Positions 1-8,882 are shown, counted from the stretch's first letter. The stretch is DNA of 64,000 nucleotides from Caulobacterales bacterium (GCA_017303355.1 JAFLCU010000008.1:62001-126000), one strand, 5' to 3'. Made by a program: numbers and translations. The notes: generated from the letters alone by a model not told the origin.

Positions 1-708
1 CGCGAGGCCAATGCCGGAACTCATCTGCCCTTCCGGGCCAGGGGTAAGCCCCGAGCCAAATTGATAGGTCGCGCGCCGGCCCATCGCGTTGCCGGCGATG
101 ACGTTCTCCGTCACCGCGTGCTCCATGAAGCCGTCGGGCGCGATGATCTCCACGCGCCCCGCCGCCACGTCCGCGGGATCGACGACGCCGCGCACGCCGC
201 CGAAATGGTCGGCGTGGCTGTGCGTGTAAATCACCGCGCGCACCGGCAGATCGCCGATCGTGCGCCGCGCCAACGTGAGCGCCGCGCTCGCGACCTCGCG
301 GCTGGTCAGCGGATCGATGAGGATGAGCCCTGTGTCGCCGACGATGATCGTCATGTTCGACACATCGAAGCCGCGCACCTGATAGACGCGCTCGCGCACC
401 TGGAAGAGCCCCGCGCGCGCCAGCAATTGCGCGTGACGCCACAAGCTCGGGTTCACCGTCTCCGGGGTTTGCCCGCCGAGAAAATTATAGACGCTGAAAT
501 CCCACACGACACGGCCGTCATCGGCGCGGATTTGCGGCTGATCCCACGCGGAGATGAAGCCGCGCGTCGCGAAATCCTCATCTTCCCGGTCGACCCAGGG
601 CAAAGTCTCCGCCATTGCCGCGTTCGCCGCGCGCGTGGTTTCCGTCACCTCCGCATGCGCCGCGCCGCCTAGCGCCAAGCTCAGCATCAGAGCCGCCATC
701 ACCCGCAT
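1..708 (-). CDS. Alkyl sulfatase (SdsA1/BDS1-like metallo-beta-lactamase fold), 3' end outside window
   Basis: The gene runs off the left edge; 236 codons are visible. The protein starts with a signal peptide (MRVMAALMLSLALGGAAHA), followed by a region typical of class III alkylsulfatases and then the zinc motif THSHADH within YTHSHADHFGGV. Family members hydrolyse primary alkyl sulfates such as SDS in the periplasm, using two zinc ions. The ATG was chosen because TAGGGGGAAACG just upstream is a good ribosome binding site. The C-terminal dimerisation and SCP2-like domains expected for the family would lie outside the window. The subfamily assignment rests on the N-terminal part only. Confidence 0.85.
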   Translation of the reverse strand, partial: MRVMAALMLSLALGGAAHAEVTETTRAANAAMAETLPWVDREDEDFATRGFISAWDQPQIRADDGRVVWDFSVYNFLGGQTPETVNPSLWRHAQLLARAGLFQVRERVYQVRGFDVSNMTIIVGDTGLILIDPLTSREVASAALTLARRTIGDLPVRAVIYTHSHADHFGGVRGVVDPADVAAGRVEIIAPDGFMEHAVTENVIAGNAMGRRATYQFGSGLTPGPEGQMSSGIGLA

Positions 709-778
709 CGTTTCCCCCTATGGAATTTTGCGCGACTATGGACCCGCCAACGCGCGCTCGCAAATGACGCAGCGAAAT

Positions 779-3391
779 TCAGCTCATCGCCTCGGCAATC
801 AGCGAGGCCGCATCCTCCAACACGGCCTCATCAGCCCCGCCCTGCACGCCGACGCGGCCAACTTCCAGCATCACCGGCGCTGCAAACGGCGACACATGCG
901 GTAACGCCCGATGCACCAGCCGCCCCTTCACGCGCCGCAGCAGCGCGCCGACGCGTTTGATGTCCAGATAACCCTCGCCGGCGTCCGCGAACGCGGCCTG
1001 CAGCAAAATATGATCCGGCTCGTATTGCTTGAGCACGTCATAGATCAGGTCCGACGAGAACGAGACTTGCCGCCCCGTCTTGCGCACCGCGCCCGGCAGC
1101 TTGCGTTCGATCATGCCGGCGATCACCGCGCACTTGGAGAACGTCGCTTTCATCAAGGTCGATTCCGCCAGCCAGGCTTCGAGATCGTCGCCCAGCATGT
1201 CCTCATCGAACAAAGCGTCGAGATCGAGATCATCCATCGGCTCCAGCGCCCACACCGCCATGGCGTATTCGCTGGCGAGAAAGCCCATGGGCTTGCGCCC
1301 CGCGCGCTCAAGCCGCCGCGTGATCAGCATGCCAAGCGTCTGATGCGCGAGCCGGCCTTCGAAAGGGTAGCAGACCAGATAATGCTTCGCCGCGCGCGGA
1401 AAAGTCTCGATCAGCATTTCATCCGGCGCCGGCACGACCGAGCGCTTCTTCTGCATCCTGATCCAATCACGCACCTGTTGCGGCAAAAGCTTTTGCCGCT
1501 TCGGCTCGTGCAGCATGTGACGCACGCGATCAGCCAGAAACGTCGAGAGTGGAAACTTGCCGCCTGCGTAGGACGGAATGCTCGGATTCTCCGCCCCCGG
1601 CGCGCGCACCACCAGCGCATCCGTGTCGCGCACGCTTAGAAAGCGCAGCACCTCGCCCGCGAACAAGAACGTGTCGCCCGGCGTCAGGCCTTCGATAAAA
1701 TATTCCTCGATCTGACCTAAGCGTCGCCCTGGCACTAACGGTCGCGGCCCGTCGCTCTTCGGCGTACCCGGCCGGGAGCTCTGCGCTCGATACACCAAGC
1801 GCACGTCCAGCATCTCGGACTCAACAATGGCGCCGACATTCATCCGGTGTTGCTGCGCGATCGTCGGATTGCGTGCGCGCCAGCGGCCTGTGTTCAAATC
1901 CTGTACGATCCGCTTGTAGCGGTCATATGAGCGCAGCGCGTAACCTCCCGTCGCCACCAGATCGATCACGCGATCGAATTGCGCGCGCGGCAGCGCCGCA
2001 TACGGCTCCGTCGAAATCACCTCGGCGTACAATTCGTCCGCGTCGAACGGCTCGCCGCACGCACAGCCCATAATGTGCTGCGCTAGACAATCGAGCCCAC
2101 CGATGCGCCGCTCGGCCCCATCCATCGCGCCTTCCGCGACTGCTTCTTGTGCGGCGCGGCATTCCAGCACCTCGAACCGATTGCTGGGCGCCAGCAGCGC
2201 GCGGGACGGCTCATCCAATCTATGATTGGCGCGGCCAATGCGCTGCACCAGACGCGCCGCGCCCTTCGGCGCCCCCATCTGGATCACCAGATCGACATCG
2301 CCCCAATCGATGCCGAGATCGAGCGTCGAGGTGCACACCACGGCGCGCAGATCGCCGCGCGCCATCGCCGCTTCCACCTTGCGCCGCTGCGTGACATCGA
2401 GCGAGCCGTGGTGCAGCGCGATCGGCAGCGCGTCGTCATTGATGCGCCAGAGTTCCTGAAACGTAAGCTCCGCCTGCGCGCGCGTATTGACGAACACGAG
2501 CGCGAGCTTTGCCGCTTTGATCGCCGCATACACCTCCGGCATCGCGTGCCGCGCGGTGTGACCAGCCCATGGGATGCGCGCATCGGAATCGAGCACATCC
2601 ACCATCGGCTGCGCGCCGGGCGGAGCTTTCACAATCACCCCCTCCCCTTGAGGGGAGGGGGTGAAGCGCCGCTCTTTCCGACGACGCGCCACCGCAGCGC
2701 TCATATCTGAAACGTCGAGCTTCACCCCGCCCCCCAGCCCCCTCCCCTCAAGAGGAGGGGGAGCGTGTCCCAACAAATACCGCGCCAGCCCCTCTTCATC
2801 CGCCACCGTCGCGCTCAGGCCCACGCGCCGATGGCCCGGCGCCCAGCGTTGCAGGCGCGCCAGCGCCAGCGCCAGCAGATCACCGCGCTTTGTTGGCGCC
2901 AGTGCGTGAATTTCATCCACCACCACCGCCTGCAAATCCTCGAAGAACACGCGCGCGTGTTCCGACGCGATCAGCAGCGACAATTGCTCCGGCGTCGTCA
3001 GCAAAATATCCGGCGGATGCGCGCGCTGGCGTTGGCGCTTGTGCGGCGGCGTATCGCCGGTGCGTGACTCAATCCGCAGATCGAGTTTCATCTCGCGCAC
3101 CGGCGTATCGAGATTGCGCGCCACGTCCGTCGTCAGCGCCTTCAACGGCGACACATAAAGCGTGTGCAAGCGATGCGGCCGCCGCAAGCCATCGTCCGCG
3201 CGCGGCGCCAACTCGATCAAACTCGGCAGAAACCCCGCCAGCGTCTTGCCCGCACCCGTTGGCGCAATCAGCAGCGTCGAAAGCCCAGCCTTCGCCCGCC
3301 GCACCAGCTCCAGTTGATGCGGACGCGGGCTCCACCCGCGCGCGGCGAACCAATCCGCGAACGGCGACGGCAAGAGCGCGCCTTGCTTCAT
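779..3391 (-). CDS. Ligase-associated Lhr-type DEXH-box DNA helicase with in-frame repeat insertion
   Basis: This 870-residue superfamily 2 helicase has Walker A APTGAGKT near residue 40, VVVDEIHAL (DEIH box), GLSATV (motif III), LVFVNTRAQAE, and QRIGRANHR (motif VI), then the long Lhr C-terminal region. The architecture matches Lhr helicases usually encoded with an ATP-dependent ligase, a metallo-beta-lactamase exonuclease and a PdeM phosphoesterase; none of those partners is adjacent here. About 43 codons between YLLG and VIVKAPPGAQP are a dispersed palindromic repeat (2637-2764) that keeps the frame open and lies between the two RecA-like domains. The gene is divergent from the VapBC-like pair, with only 39 bp between starts. 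Confidence 0.9.
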   Translation of the reverse strand: MKQGALLPSPFADWFAARGWSPRPHQLELVRRAKAGLSTLLIAPTGAGKTLAGFLPSLIELAPRADDGLRRPHRLHTLYVSPLKALTTDVARNLDTPVREMKLDLRIESRTGDTPPHKRQRQRAHPPDILLTTPEQLSLLIASEHARVFFEDLQAVVVDEIHALAPTKRGDLLALALARLQRWAPGHRRVGLSATVADEEGLARYLLGHAPPPLEGRGLGGGVKLDVSDMSAAVARRRKERRFTPSPQGEGVIVKAPPGAQPMVDVLDSDARIPWAGHTARHAMPEVYAAIKAAKLALVFVNTRAQAELTFQELWRINDDALPIALHHGSLDVTQRRKVEAAMARGDLRAVVCTSTLDLGIDWGDVDLVIQMGAPKGAARLVQRIGRANHRLDEPSRALLAPSNRFEVLECRAAQEAVAEGAMDGAERRIGGLDCLAQHIMGCACGEPFDADELYAEVISTEPYAALPRAQFDRVIDLVATGGYALRSYDRYKRIVQDLNTGRWRARNPTIAQQHRMNVGAIVESEMLDVRLVYRAQSSRPGTPKSDGPRPLVPGRRLGQIEEYFIEGLTPGDTFLFAGEVLRFLSVRDTDALVVRAPGAENPSIPSYAGGKFPLSTFLADRVRHMLHEPKRQKLLPQQVRDWIRMQKKRSVVPAPDEMLIETFPRAAKHYLVCYPFEGRLAHQTLGMLITRRLERAGRKPMGFLASEYAMAVWALEPMDDLDLDALFDEDMLGDDLEAWLAESTLMKATFSKCAVIAGMIERKLPGAVRKTGRQVSFSSDLIYDVLKQYEPDHILLQAAFADAGEGYLDIKRVGALLRRVKGRLVHRALPHVSPFAAPVMLEVGRVGVQGGADEAVLEDAASLIAEAMS
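2637..2764 (-). repeat. Dispersed palindromic element, family 1 copy A (inside the helicase gene)
   Basis: Two GC-rich hairpins (2637-2660 and about 2733-2762, each of the CCCCTCCCCT...AGGGGAGGGG type) flank about 70 bp of non-repetitive DNA. Read on the minus strand, the interior begins GGCGGGGTGAAGCTCGACG and contains ATGAGCGCT. It aligns with copy B at 22446-22588. The element is translated in frame as part of the helicase (PPPLEGRGLGGGVKLD... to RFTPSPQGEG). Confidence 0.85.
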
Positions 3392-3404
3392 ATGCCTTGC
3401 CGCA

Positions 3405-3425
3405 ATGCTATCATCATGATAGCAT
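3405..3425. promoter_or_regulatory. Perfect inverted-repeat operator of the VapBC-type operon
   Basis: Half-sites ATGCTATCAT and ATGATAGCAT are perfect reverse complements separated by one C. The site ends 5 bp before the antitoxin ATG at 3431 and begins 13 bp upstream of the divergent helicase ATG at 3391. Ribbon-helix-helix antitoxins usually autorepress through such palindromes. The placement means the antitoxin mRNA has almost no room for a ribosome binding site, so translation may be leaderless (inference). Confidence 0.8.
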
Positions 3426-3430
3426 AATGT

Positions 3431-3682
3431 ATGGCTCAGGTTCTGATCCGCAACCTTGATGATGAAACCGTTGCGCGGCTTAAGAGCAAAGCCGAGCGCG
3501 CGGGCCTTTCCCTTGAGGCGTTTCTCCGTCAGCTTCTAAGCGAAGATGCGCCGTCCCGCGCGGATGCCGTCGCCAAGATCGAAGCGCTTCGAAAAACGGT
3601 CAAAGCGCCCGAACCAAATGAACCCCGCGCCGAACAAATTGTGCGCGACATGCGGCAAAGCCGCGGCCTCCCAACCAAATGA
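3431..3682 (+). CDS. FitA/VapB-type ribbon-helix-helix antitoxin
   Basis: The 83-residue protein has an N-terminal ribbon-helix-helix pattern (AQVLIRNLDDETVARLKSKAERAGLSLE...FLRQLL), typical of FitA-like antitoxins that bind DNA as dimers. Its charged C-terminal tail probably wraps the toxin active site. The stop overlaps the toxin start (ATGA at 3679-3682), the standard antitoxin-first order. No Shine-Dalgarno sequence lies upstream, because the perfect operator occupies that position. Family assignment comes from the fold pattern and from the neighbouring PIN protein. Confidence 0.85.
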   Translation: MAQVLIRNLDDETVARLKSKAERAGLSLEAFLRQLLSEDAPSRADAVAKIEALRKTVKAPEPNEPRAEQIVRDMRQSRGLPTK

Positions 3683-4086
3683 TCATTGATGCGAGCGTCG
3701 CGCTTCGCTGGTTTCTGAATGAGCCGGGCGCGTCAGATGCTGCGGCGGCGTTCAGCCAAGGGCCTTCGCCCACAGCGCCGGATCTCGTTCTCGTCGAAAT
3801 CGCCAATGGATTATGGTCCGCAGTCCGGCGTCAGCGCATGGACGAGGCCACGGCGCGCGCACTGCTTGCAACCGCGCCGTCGCTTTTCGGACCGCTGCGT
3901 CCGGCGGAAACCCTCATTGACGCCGCTTTCGACATTGCGCGCGCACTCGATCATCCCGTGTACGATTGCTTGTATCTCGCGATGGCCGACGCCGATCGCA
4001 CACCACTCATAACCGCGGACCAACGACTCCAAGCGGCGACCGAAGGCACCAAATGGCGCAACCTCGTCAGCGTCCTGACGCCATGA
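3679..4086 (+). CDS. VapC-type PIN-domain ribonuclease toxin
   Basis: This 135-residue PIN domain protein starts MIIDASVALRWF. The acidic Mg-binding set is complete: Asp4, Glu40 (VEIANGLW), Asp96 (PVYDCLYLAMA) and Asp114 (ITADQRL). VapC toxins are endoribonucleases, often cleaving tRNA or the rRNA sarcin-ricin loop, and are neutralised by the upstream antitoxin. The start overlaps the antitoxin stop by 4 bp. The stop overlaps the next ATG at 4083, so the downstream membrane-protein gene is likely translationally coupled. Target specificity cannot be told from the sequence. Confidence 0.9.
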   Translation: MIIDASVALRWFLNEPGASDAAAAFSQGPSPTAPDLVLVEIANGLWSAVRRQRMDEATARALLATAPSLFGPLRPAETLIDAAFDIARALDHPVYDCLYLAMADADRTPLITADQRLQAATEGTKWRNLVSVLTP

Positions 4087-4802
4087 GCGGCAATTACCAA
4101 CAACTCAGCGCCGATCACATCATCGCGACGCTGGAGAAGCTCCACGCGCGCATCCTCGCCCGTTTCCCGGAATCCGGCCTCGGTCGAGTCTGCGCCGAGC
4201 TGATTGAAACCGCGTGTGCTTCCGCCGCTGAAGCCGCGGAACTGGCCCGCCCCAATTATCTCTGGCGCGGCGCAGCCGCCGCGCTCGCGCTCGCCGGCCT
4301 CATCGCCCAAATCGCCGCCTTCCGCTTCCTGCACCTTGAACGCATCGAGGGTTCAGCACCAGAATTGCTCCAGGGCCTCGAAGCGGCCGTCAGCCTGCTC
4401 ATCCTGTTCGGCTCGGCCGTCTGGTTCGTGCTGACGCTGGAGGAGCGCGTCAAGCGCCAGCGCGTGCTCGACGCGCTGCATCGATTACGCTCGCTCGCGC
4501 ACGTCATCGACATGCACCAGCTCACCAAGGACCCCACCATTGTGCTCGACGCGCAAAAGACGTCCGTCTCGCCCGATCGGACGATGAGCCATTTCGAGCT
4601 GACGCGGTATCTCGATTATTGCTCGGAGATGCTGGCGCTGATCGGCAAGCTGGCCGCGCTCTATGGCGAGCGCATGCGCGACGGGGTCGTGATCGAGGCG
4701 GTCAACGACATGGAAAATCTGACCACGGGCCTCGGCCGCAAGATCTGGCAGAAGATCACGCTGATCGGCGTGCTGGAGGAGCGCGGCGCCGGAAGCGAGT
4801 GA
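4083..4802 (+). CDS. Two-pass membrane protein of unknown function, coupled to the toxin gene
   Basis: I do not recognise this 239-residue protein. The ATG at 4083 overlaps the toxin stop (ATGA), so it is co-translated with the TA pair; an open frame extends further upstream inside the toxin gene but is not needed. An N-terminal amphipathic part (residues 1-55) is followed by two membrane spans (about 60-80, AAAALALAGLIAQIAAF, and 95-117, AVSLLILFGSAVWFVLTL). A charged cytoplasmic C-terminus holds a likely coiled-coil or helical bundle (EERVKRQRVLDALHRLRSLAHVIDMHQL). A role in the TA module is not established; read-through operon membership is equally possible. Confidence 0.75.
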   Translation: MSGNYQQLSADHIIATLEKLHARILARFPESGLGRVCAELIETACASAAEAAELARPNYLWRGAAAALALAGLIAQIAAFRFLHLERIEGSAPELLQGLEAAVSLLILFGSAVWFVLTLEERVKRQRVLDALHRLRSLAHVIDMHQLTKDPTIVLDAQKTSVSPDRTMSHFELTRYLDYCSEMLALIGKLAALYGERMRDGVVIEAVNDMENLTTGLGRKIWQKITLIGVLEERGAGSE

Positions 4803-4887
4803 ACCAGATCGCCGCCATAAGACCCACGTTAACACCGCTGAAACCGGCGATGCCGCAACGATTCATGAAGCACTTGAAACTAGTCTG

Positions 4888-5811
4888 ATGGATCGTCTGG
4901 GGGGCGTAGTGTCTATCGGCGCCGATGATTTTGATCCGTCCGATCTCACCGCGCTGGTCGTGGATGAAAATCATTTCGAACGCGGAATATCCCTGGATCA
5001 ATTGCGCGCCATGGGGTTCCGCCGTGCGGTTGGCGCGACCAATACGATGGAAGCCTGGGACCTGCTGGTCAAAACCAATCCCGATGTCGTGCTGGTGGAA
5101 TGGATCCAGGGCGTCACCGATGGGCTCGATTTCGTGCGCCGCATCCGCCAGAGCGAAGACAGCCCCAATCGCGCAGTCAACATCTTCATGCTGACCTCGC
5201 GCGGGCGGCAGAATGACGTCGAGGCCGCACGCAAGGCCGGCGTCGATGGATATATGCGCAAGCCGATCTCGGGTCTTGCGCTGCGCAAGCGCGTCAAGCG
5301 CGTGATCTCGCATCCGCAGCCATTCGTGTTGACGGCCGCCTATATCGGCCCCTGCCGACGACGCAAAGCCGATGCCGCTTATGCAGGGCCCTGGCGGCGC
5401 TTGGATGACAAGCTGCCGATAGAGGTCGCAGTGGATGATTCCGGCGAGTTGGATGTGCAGGCCGACATCGCGCGCGCCCGTGTCGCCGCACTCGAAGCGC
5501 GCGGGCGCGATCTGCAGATCGGCGACGCTGTCGCGGCGCGCGAGGTGTTTCGCGCGTTGCAGCAATTGATCGAAGTGGCCCAACAGTACGACGATGCGGC
5601 GCTCGATCTCGGCGCCCGGGAAATGGCCCGCTACCTGCAAGCGCAGGGCGCAACCGATCGGCTCGATCCGGACGTGGTGCGCACCCACGTCGCGGCGCTG
5701 CACCAGCTGGCGCATTTGCCGCGTACGCTGGGTGAAGAACGTCAACGCGTGGCGCTCAGCCTAAAGCGCATGGTCGACAAGAAATTGCGCCAGGCCGGGC
5801 ACGCGATCTAG
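4888..5811 (+). CDS. Response-regulator-like protein with degenerate receiver (Glu at phospho site)
   Basis: A CheY-like domain covers about residues 20-145. The acidic pocket (VVDEN, Asp26/Glu27), the Thr position (FMLTSRG) and the Lys (YMRKPIS) are kept, but the phosphoacceptor position, 45 residues after Asp26, is Glu71 (PDVVLVEWIQG). Glu can mimic phospho-Asp, so this is probably a pseudo-receiver locked in one state or read by contacts only. The C-terminal 160 residues hold no recognised DNA-binding or enzymatic domain and look helical. Its stop overlaps the convergent transporter stop by a few bases. No histidine kinase is adjacent. Confidence 0.85.
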   Translation: MDRLGGVVSIGADDFDPSDLTALVVDENHFERGISLDQLRAMGFRRAVGATNTMEAWDLLVKTNPDVVLVEWIQGVTDGLDFVRRIRQSEDSPNRAVNIFMLTSRGRQNDVEAARKAGVDGYMRKPISGLALRKRVKRVISHPQPFVLTAAYIGPCRRRKADAAYAGPWRRLDDKLPIEVAVDDSGELDVQADIARARVAALEARGRDLQIGDAVAAREVFRALQQLIEVAQQYDDAALDLGAREMARYLQAQGATDRLDPDVVRTHVAALHQLAHLPRTLGEERQRVALSLKRMVDKKLRQAGHAI

Positions 5812-7159
5812 ACGCGGCGCTCGGGCGCTTTCACGAAGAACAGCAGCACGAAACCGACAGCCAGCAGGATGGCGATGGCGCCAAAGCCGACGCGCTGGCT
5901 TTGATACGTCTCCGTGAAATATTCCACGATCATCGGCCCCAGCCACACCGTCGCCGCGCCCGAAAGCGCATAGAGGCCGAACAATTCGCCCTCCATGCCG
6001 GGAGGCGAAAGCCGCGCCATCAATGTGCGGCTTGAGGCGTAAGCAGCCGAAATCGAGATCGCGATCACGCACGTCGTCAAGAGGTAGGCGATCTCCGGCG
6101 GACGCCGCAGGATTGGTCCATCCCACACGCGTGCGCTTTCGGCGACATCCACCACGAAGAACATGGAATTGGGCGTCATCGACACACGCCGATCTCAAGC
6201 GCCACGGCGCGCTTCGGCCCAAGCCAGGAATCCAGCCAGCCGCCCGAAAGCCCGCCGATCACCGCGAACGCCGTCGTCACGATGCCAAGCGTCAGCATCT
6301 CCAGCAGGCCCCAGCCCATCACGCCGGCCGCATAGACGCCGCTGAAGATGAGGATCGCGGTTTTGCCATCCGCGTAAAACATACGCGCGACAAGAAAGAG
6401 CGCGACGTTGCGATGATCGCGCAGCTTGCGGATCGTGCCGACAACCTTGCCGACGCCGTGGCGCATCGCGTCGCCGAATTTCTCGCCCGTGGTGTCGAGG
6501 TCGCGCGTGAAGAAGAAAATCGGCAACGCAAACACGGCAAGCCACACCGCGCACAACGGGCCGACGATGCGGTTGGGTTCGTAAGCCGCCGGATCGAGAC
6601 CGAAGAGCGGCGTTTCCGGAATGAAGGGCAGATGCAGCACACCCGGCAGCGCGAACGCCCACAGCACGAACACCAGCAGCAATACGGACGACGCGTTGCC
6701 AAGCGCGAGCGCGAGGCCCGAGGCATGGCCCAACGCCTCGGGCTTCGCCGCCGTGGTGATCATGGAATTATGGAACACCTCGGACCATGAGAAGGTCACG
6801 CCGGCCGCCGTGATGGCGACGCCGATCGCCCAGAGCGGCACGCCCTCGCCGCCCGGCTTCGCCCACCACAAGGCGTAGAACGCTATGGCCATCAAGGCGG
6901 TCACGACGGCCAGGAAAGGTTTGCGCCGGCCCATGCGATCGGTGGCCGCGCCAATGAAAGGCGCGGTGACGGCCACGATCATGCCCGCCGTCTTGTGCCA
7001 GCCGGACATGATCGCCTGGCCCTGCACGGGGTCGCCAATTACGGCGGTCGCGATATAGGGCGCGAGCACATAAATCGAGCAGAGCAAGACGTACGGGTTG
7101 CGCGCCCATTCGTAGAGCGCCCACGACCACGCGCCACGATCAAGCTGGGGAGCAGCCAA
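5808..7159 (-). pseudogene. UMF1/Atg22-like MFS transporter with a frameshift
   Basis: The N-terminal part reads WSWALYEWARNPYVLLCSIYVLAPY...ATDRMGRRKPF and continues to GPKRAVALEIGV, then hits a stop (VCR*) near 6176. The remaining helices continue in another frame (SMTPNSMFFVVD... to APERRV, ending 5808). Removing two bases from a GTGTGT run at about 6182-6187 restores one protein of about 450 residues with 12 likely membrane spans. A TTG start at 7159, three bases after the esterase stop and preceded by AAAGGGA, is the best start. This is either a true inactivation or a sequencing error. UMF1 proteins are predicted efflux carriers of unknown substrate. Confidence 0.8.
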
Positions 7160-7161
7160 GC

Positions 7162-8196
7162 TCAGCGATTCCCTTTGAGGGCCGCGGCTGTTTCTTTGGC
7201 GATCTTGCGGATGGCGGCCTCGGCCGCCGGCGCCGCGGATGGAAACGCGACAAAGCCGTGCGGCAGCGTCTCGAAGCACTCGTACGTGGTCTTCACGCCC
7301 GCATCGCGCAGACGCTCCGCATATTGCGCGCCTTGATCCTGCAGCATGTCGAAGCCCGCCGTGTAGATCAAAGCCGGCGCCACGCCGCGCACATCTTGAG
7401 CGCGAATGGGCGAGATGCGCGTATCGCTCGGATCCACGTTCTCCGGCAGATATTGCTTCATGAAGAAATCGACGGTCGCGGCCGTGAGCGGCCACGCATC
7501 GGCGAATTCATGCATCGAGGGCGTATCGCTCAGAAAGTCGACGGCCGGATAGATCAGGAGCTGCAACACCGGCGAACGGGTCTTGCGATATTCTTGCGCG
7601 ATGATGGCGGAGAAATGCCCGCCCATGCTGTCGCCGCCGATCGCGGCCTTGCCGACAGGCGCGCCGTAGCGCGCGGCGTTGTCGACAGCCCAATTGTAGG
7701 CGGCGATGCAGTCTTCGAGACCGGTGGGGAATTTGAATTCCGGGGCCAGGCGGTAATCGACCGAAAGCACCGGCGCGCCAGCTTCCTTGGCGATCAGGCC
7801 GCACAGGCGGTGGCAGCTTTCGAGCGAACCGATGACGCCGCCGCCAAAGTGGAAATACACCAGCATCGCGGCGGAATTGTCGCGCACCGTCGGCAGATAG
7901 AGCCGCGCCGGCACCGAGTGCGAGCGGCCCGTTATATAGACCTTCTCGATGCGCACGCCGCCGACTTTCGGGCCGCCGAACAATTCGGCGCCTGCTTCGG
8001 TCTGCGCGCGAAATTGAGCGACGGTGATGGTGTTCCAATCCACCGGCTGCTGACGCGCTTGGTATTCGAGAAATTGAAGACGCGGATCGAGCGTCTGCCC
8101 GCGCACCTGGCGCGGGGCGCCGCCGGACGCCTTCACCAGCGCCGCGTCCGAACGCGACAAGGCAAGATGGACAAGCGCTTTGCGCAGCCAAGACAA
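7162..8196 (-). CDS. Alpha/beta hydrolase, hormone-sensitive-lipase (family IV) esterase
   Basis: This 344-residue esterase carries the oxyanion segment YFHFGGGVIGS (the usual HGGG appears as HFGGG), nucleophile motif GGDSMGG, Asp in GFDMLQDQG, and His in LPHGFVAF. The family hydrolyses short acyl esters in the cytoplasm. Translation probably begins at TTG 8196, behind AGGGGAG. It lies between a TetR regulator gene upstream and the frameshifted transporter downstream, all on the minus strand, which suggests a TetR-esterase-transporter operon. Confidence 0.88.
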   Translation of the reverse strand: MSWLRKALVHLALSRSDAALVKASGGAPRQVRGQTLDPRLQFLEYQARQQPVDWNTITVAQFRAQTEAGAELFGGPKVGGVRIEKVYITGRSHSVPARLYLPTVRDNSAAMLVYFHFGGGVIGSLESCHRLCGLIAKEAGAPVLSVDYRLAPEFKFPTGLEDCIAAYNWAVDNAARYGAPVGKAAIGGDSMGGHFSAIIAQEYRKTRSPVLQLLIYPAVDFLSDTPSMHEFADAWPLTAATVDFFMKQYLPENVDPSDTRISPIRAQDVRGVAPALIYTAGFDMLQDQGAQYAERLRDAGVKTTYECFETLPHGFVAFPSAAPAAEAAIRKIAKETAAALKGNR

Positions 8197-8216
8197 ATGC
8201 TGCTCTCCCCTAATTC

Positions 8217-8834
8217 TTATTTCTTACGCGGCGCGCCTTCGAGGCCCTTCAGGATCAGGCCCGTCGCGAACGCGGCGGCATTGTCAATATCAGGCGGCGA
8301 GCGCCGCAGCATGGCGGGGCCAAGCTCTTGGGCGATGCCGATACAGGCGTGCGCGAGATAATCGGCGTCCACGTCCGGAGCATCCCCGTGCGCTATGGCG
8401 TCTTCAAGGCTTTGGCGGACCTCCTGATACACCGTGATCATCTCCGGCGTATCGGAGCGCACATGCGGGCGACGTTCGTCGATCGGCCGGCCTTCGTCTT
8501 CGTTCTCTTCGGCGATGAAGCGGAAATAGGCGATGAAGGCGCTGTGCAGATAATCCTCAAAGCCGCGCGCATGCGCGCGCGCCAAACGAAGGATGGGGCG
8601 AAAGCGGCGCGCGCTATCATCGGCCAGCGCTTCGAACACCTCTTCTTTCGAGCGGAAGTAATTGTAGAACGTGCCCGACGCGAGTTCGGTGCCGCGAATG
8701 ATGTCACGCACGGTCGCGGCTTCGTAGCCCAATTGCGCGAACACCCGACGCGCCGCGACGAGGATCGCCGCACGGTTCGCCGCTTTGGTTTTCTCGCGCT
8801 TGCCGATCGGCTCCAGCTCGGCCGTATCGCTCAT
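8217..8834 (-). CDS. TetR/AcrR family transcriptional regulator
   Basis: A 205-residue TetR repressor. The N-terminal helix-turn-helix spans about residues 20-65 (AILVAARRVFAQLGYEAATVRDIIRGTELASGTFYNYFRSKEEVF), followed by a divergent ligand-binding helical domain. The ATG at 8834 is chosen over an upstream ATG at 8906 because GGGAGC precedes it. It probably controls the downstream esterase and transporter and possibly the divergent thioesterase operon; a palindrome lies between them. The ligand is unknown, although an acyl compound would fit the neighbours (inference). Confidence 0.9.
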   Translation of the reverse strand: MSDTAELEPIGKREKTKAANRAAILVAARRVFAQLGYEAATVRDIIRGTELASGTFYNYFRSKEEVFEALADDSARRFRPILRLARAHARGFEDYLHSAFIAYFRFIAEENEDEGRPIDERRPHVRSDTPEMITVYQEVRQSLEDAIAHGDAPDVDADYLAHACIGIAQELGPAMLRRSPPDIDNAAAFATGLILKGLEGAPRKK

Positions 8835-8882
8835 GAAAGCTCCCAGCGGGGCGTTCGCCCTCGTTTGATAGCGCCACAAAAA

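Noticed and set aside
4756..5745. A 329-codon minus-strand open frame
   Set aside because: It is antisense to the receiver protein and part of the membrane-protein gene.
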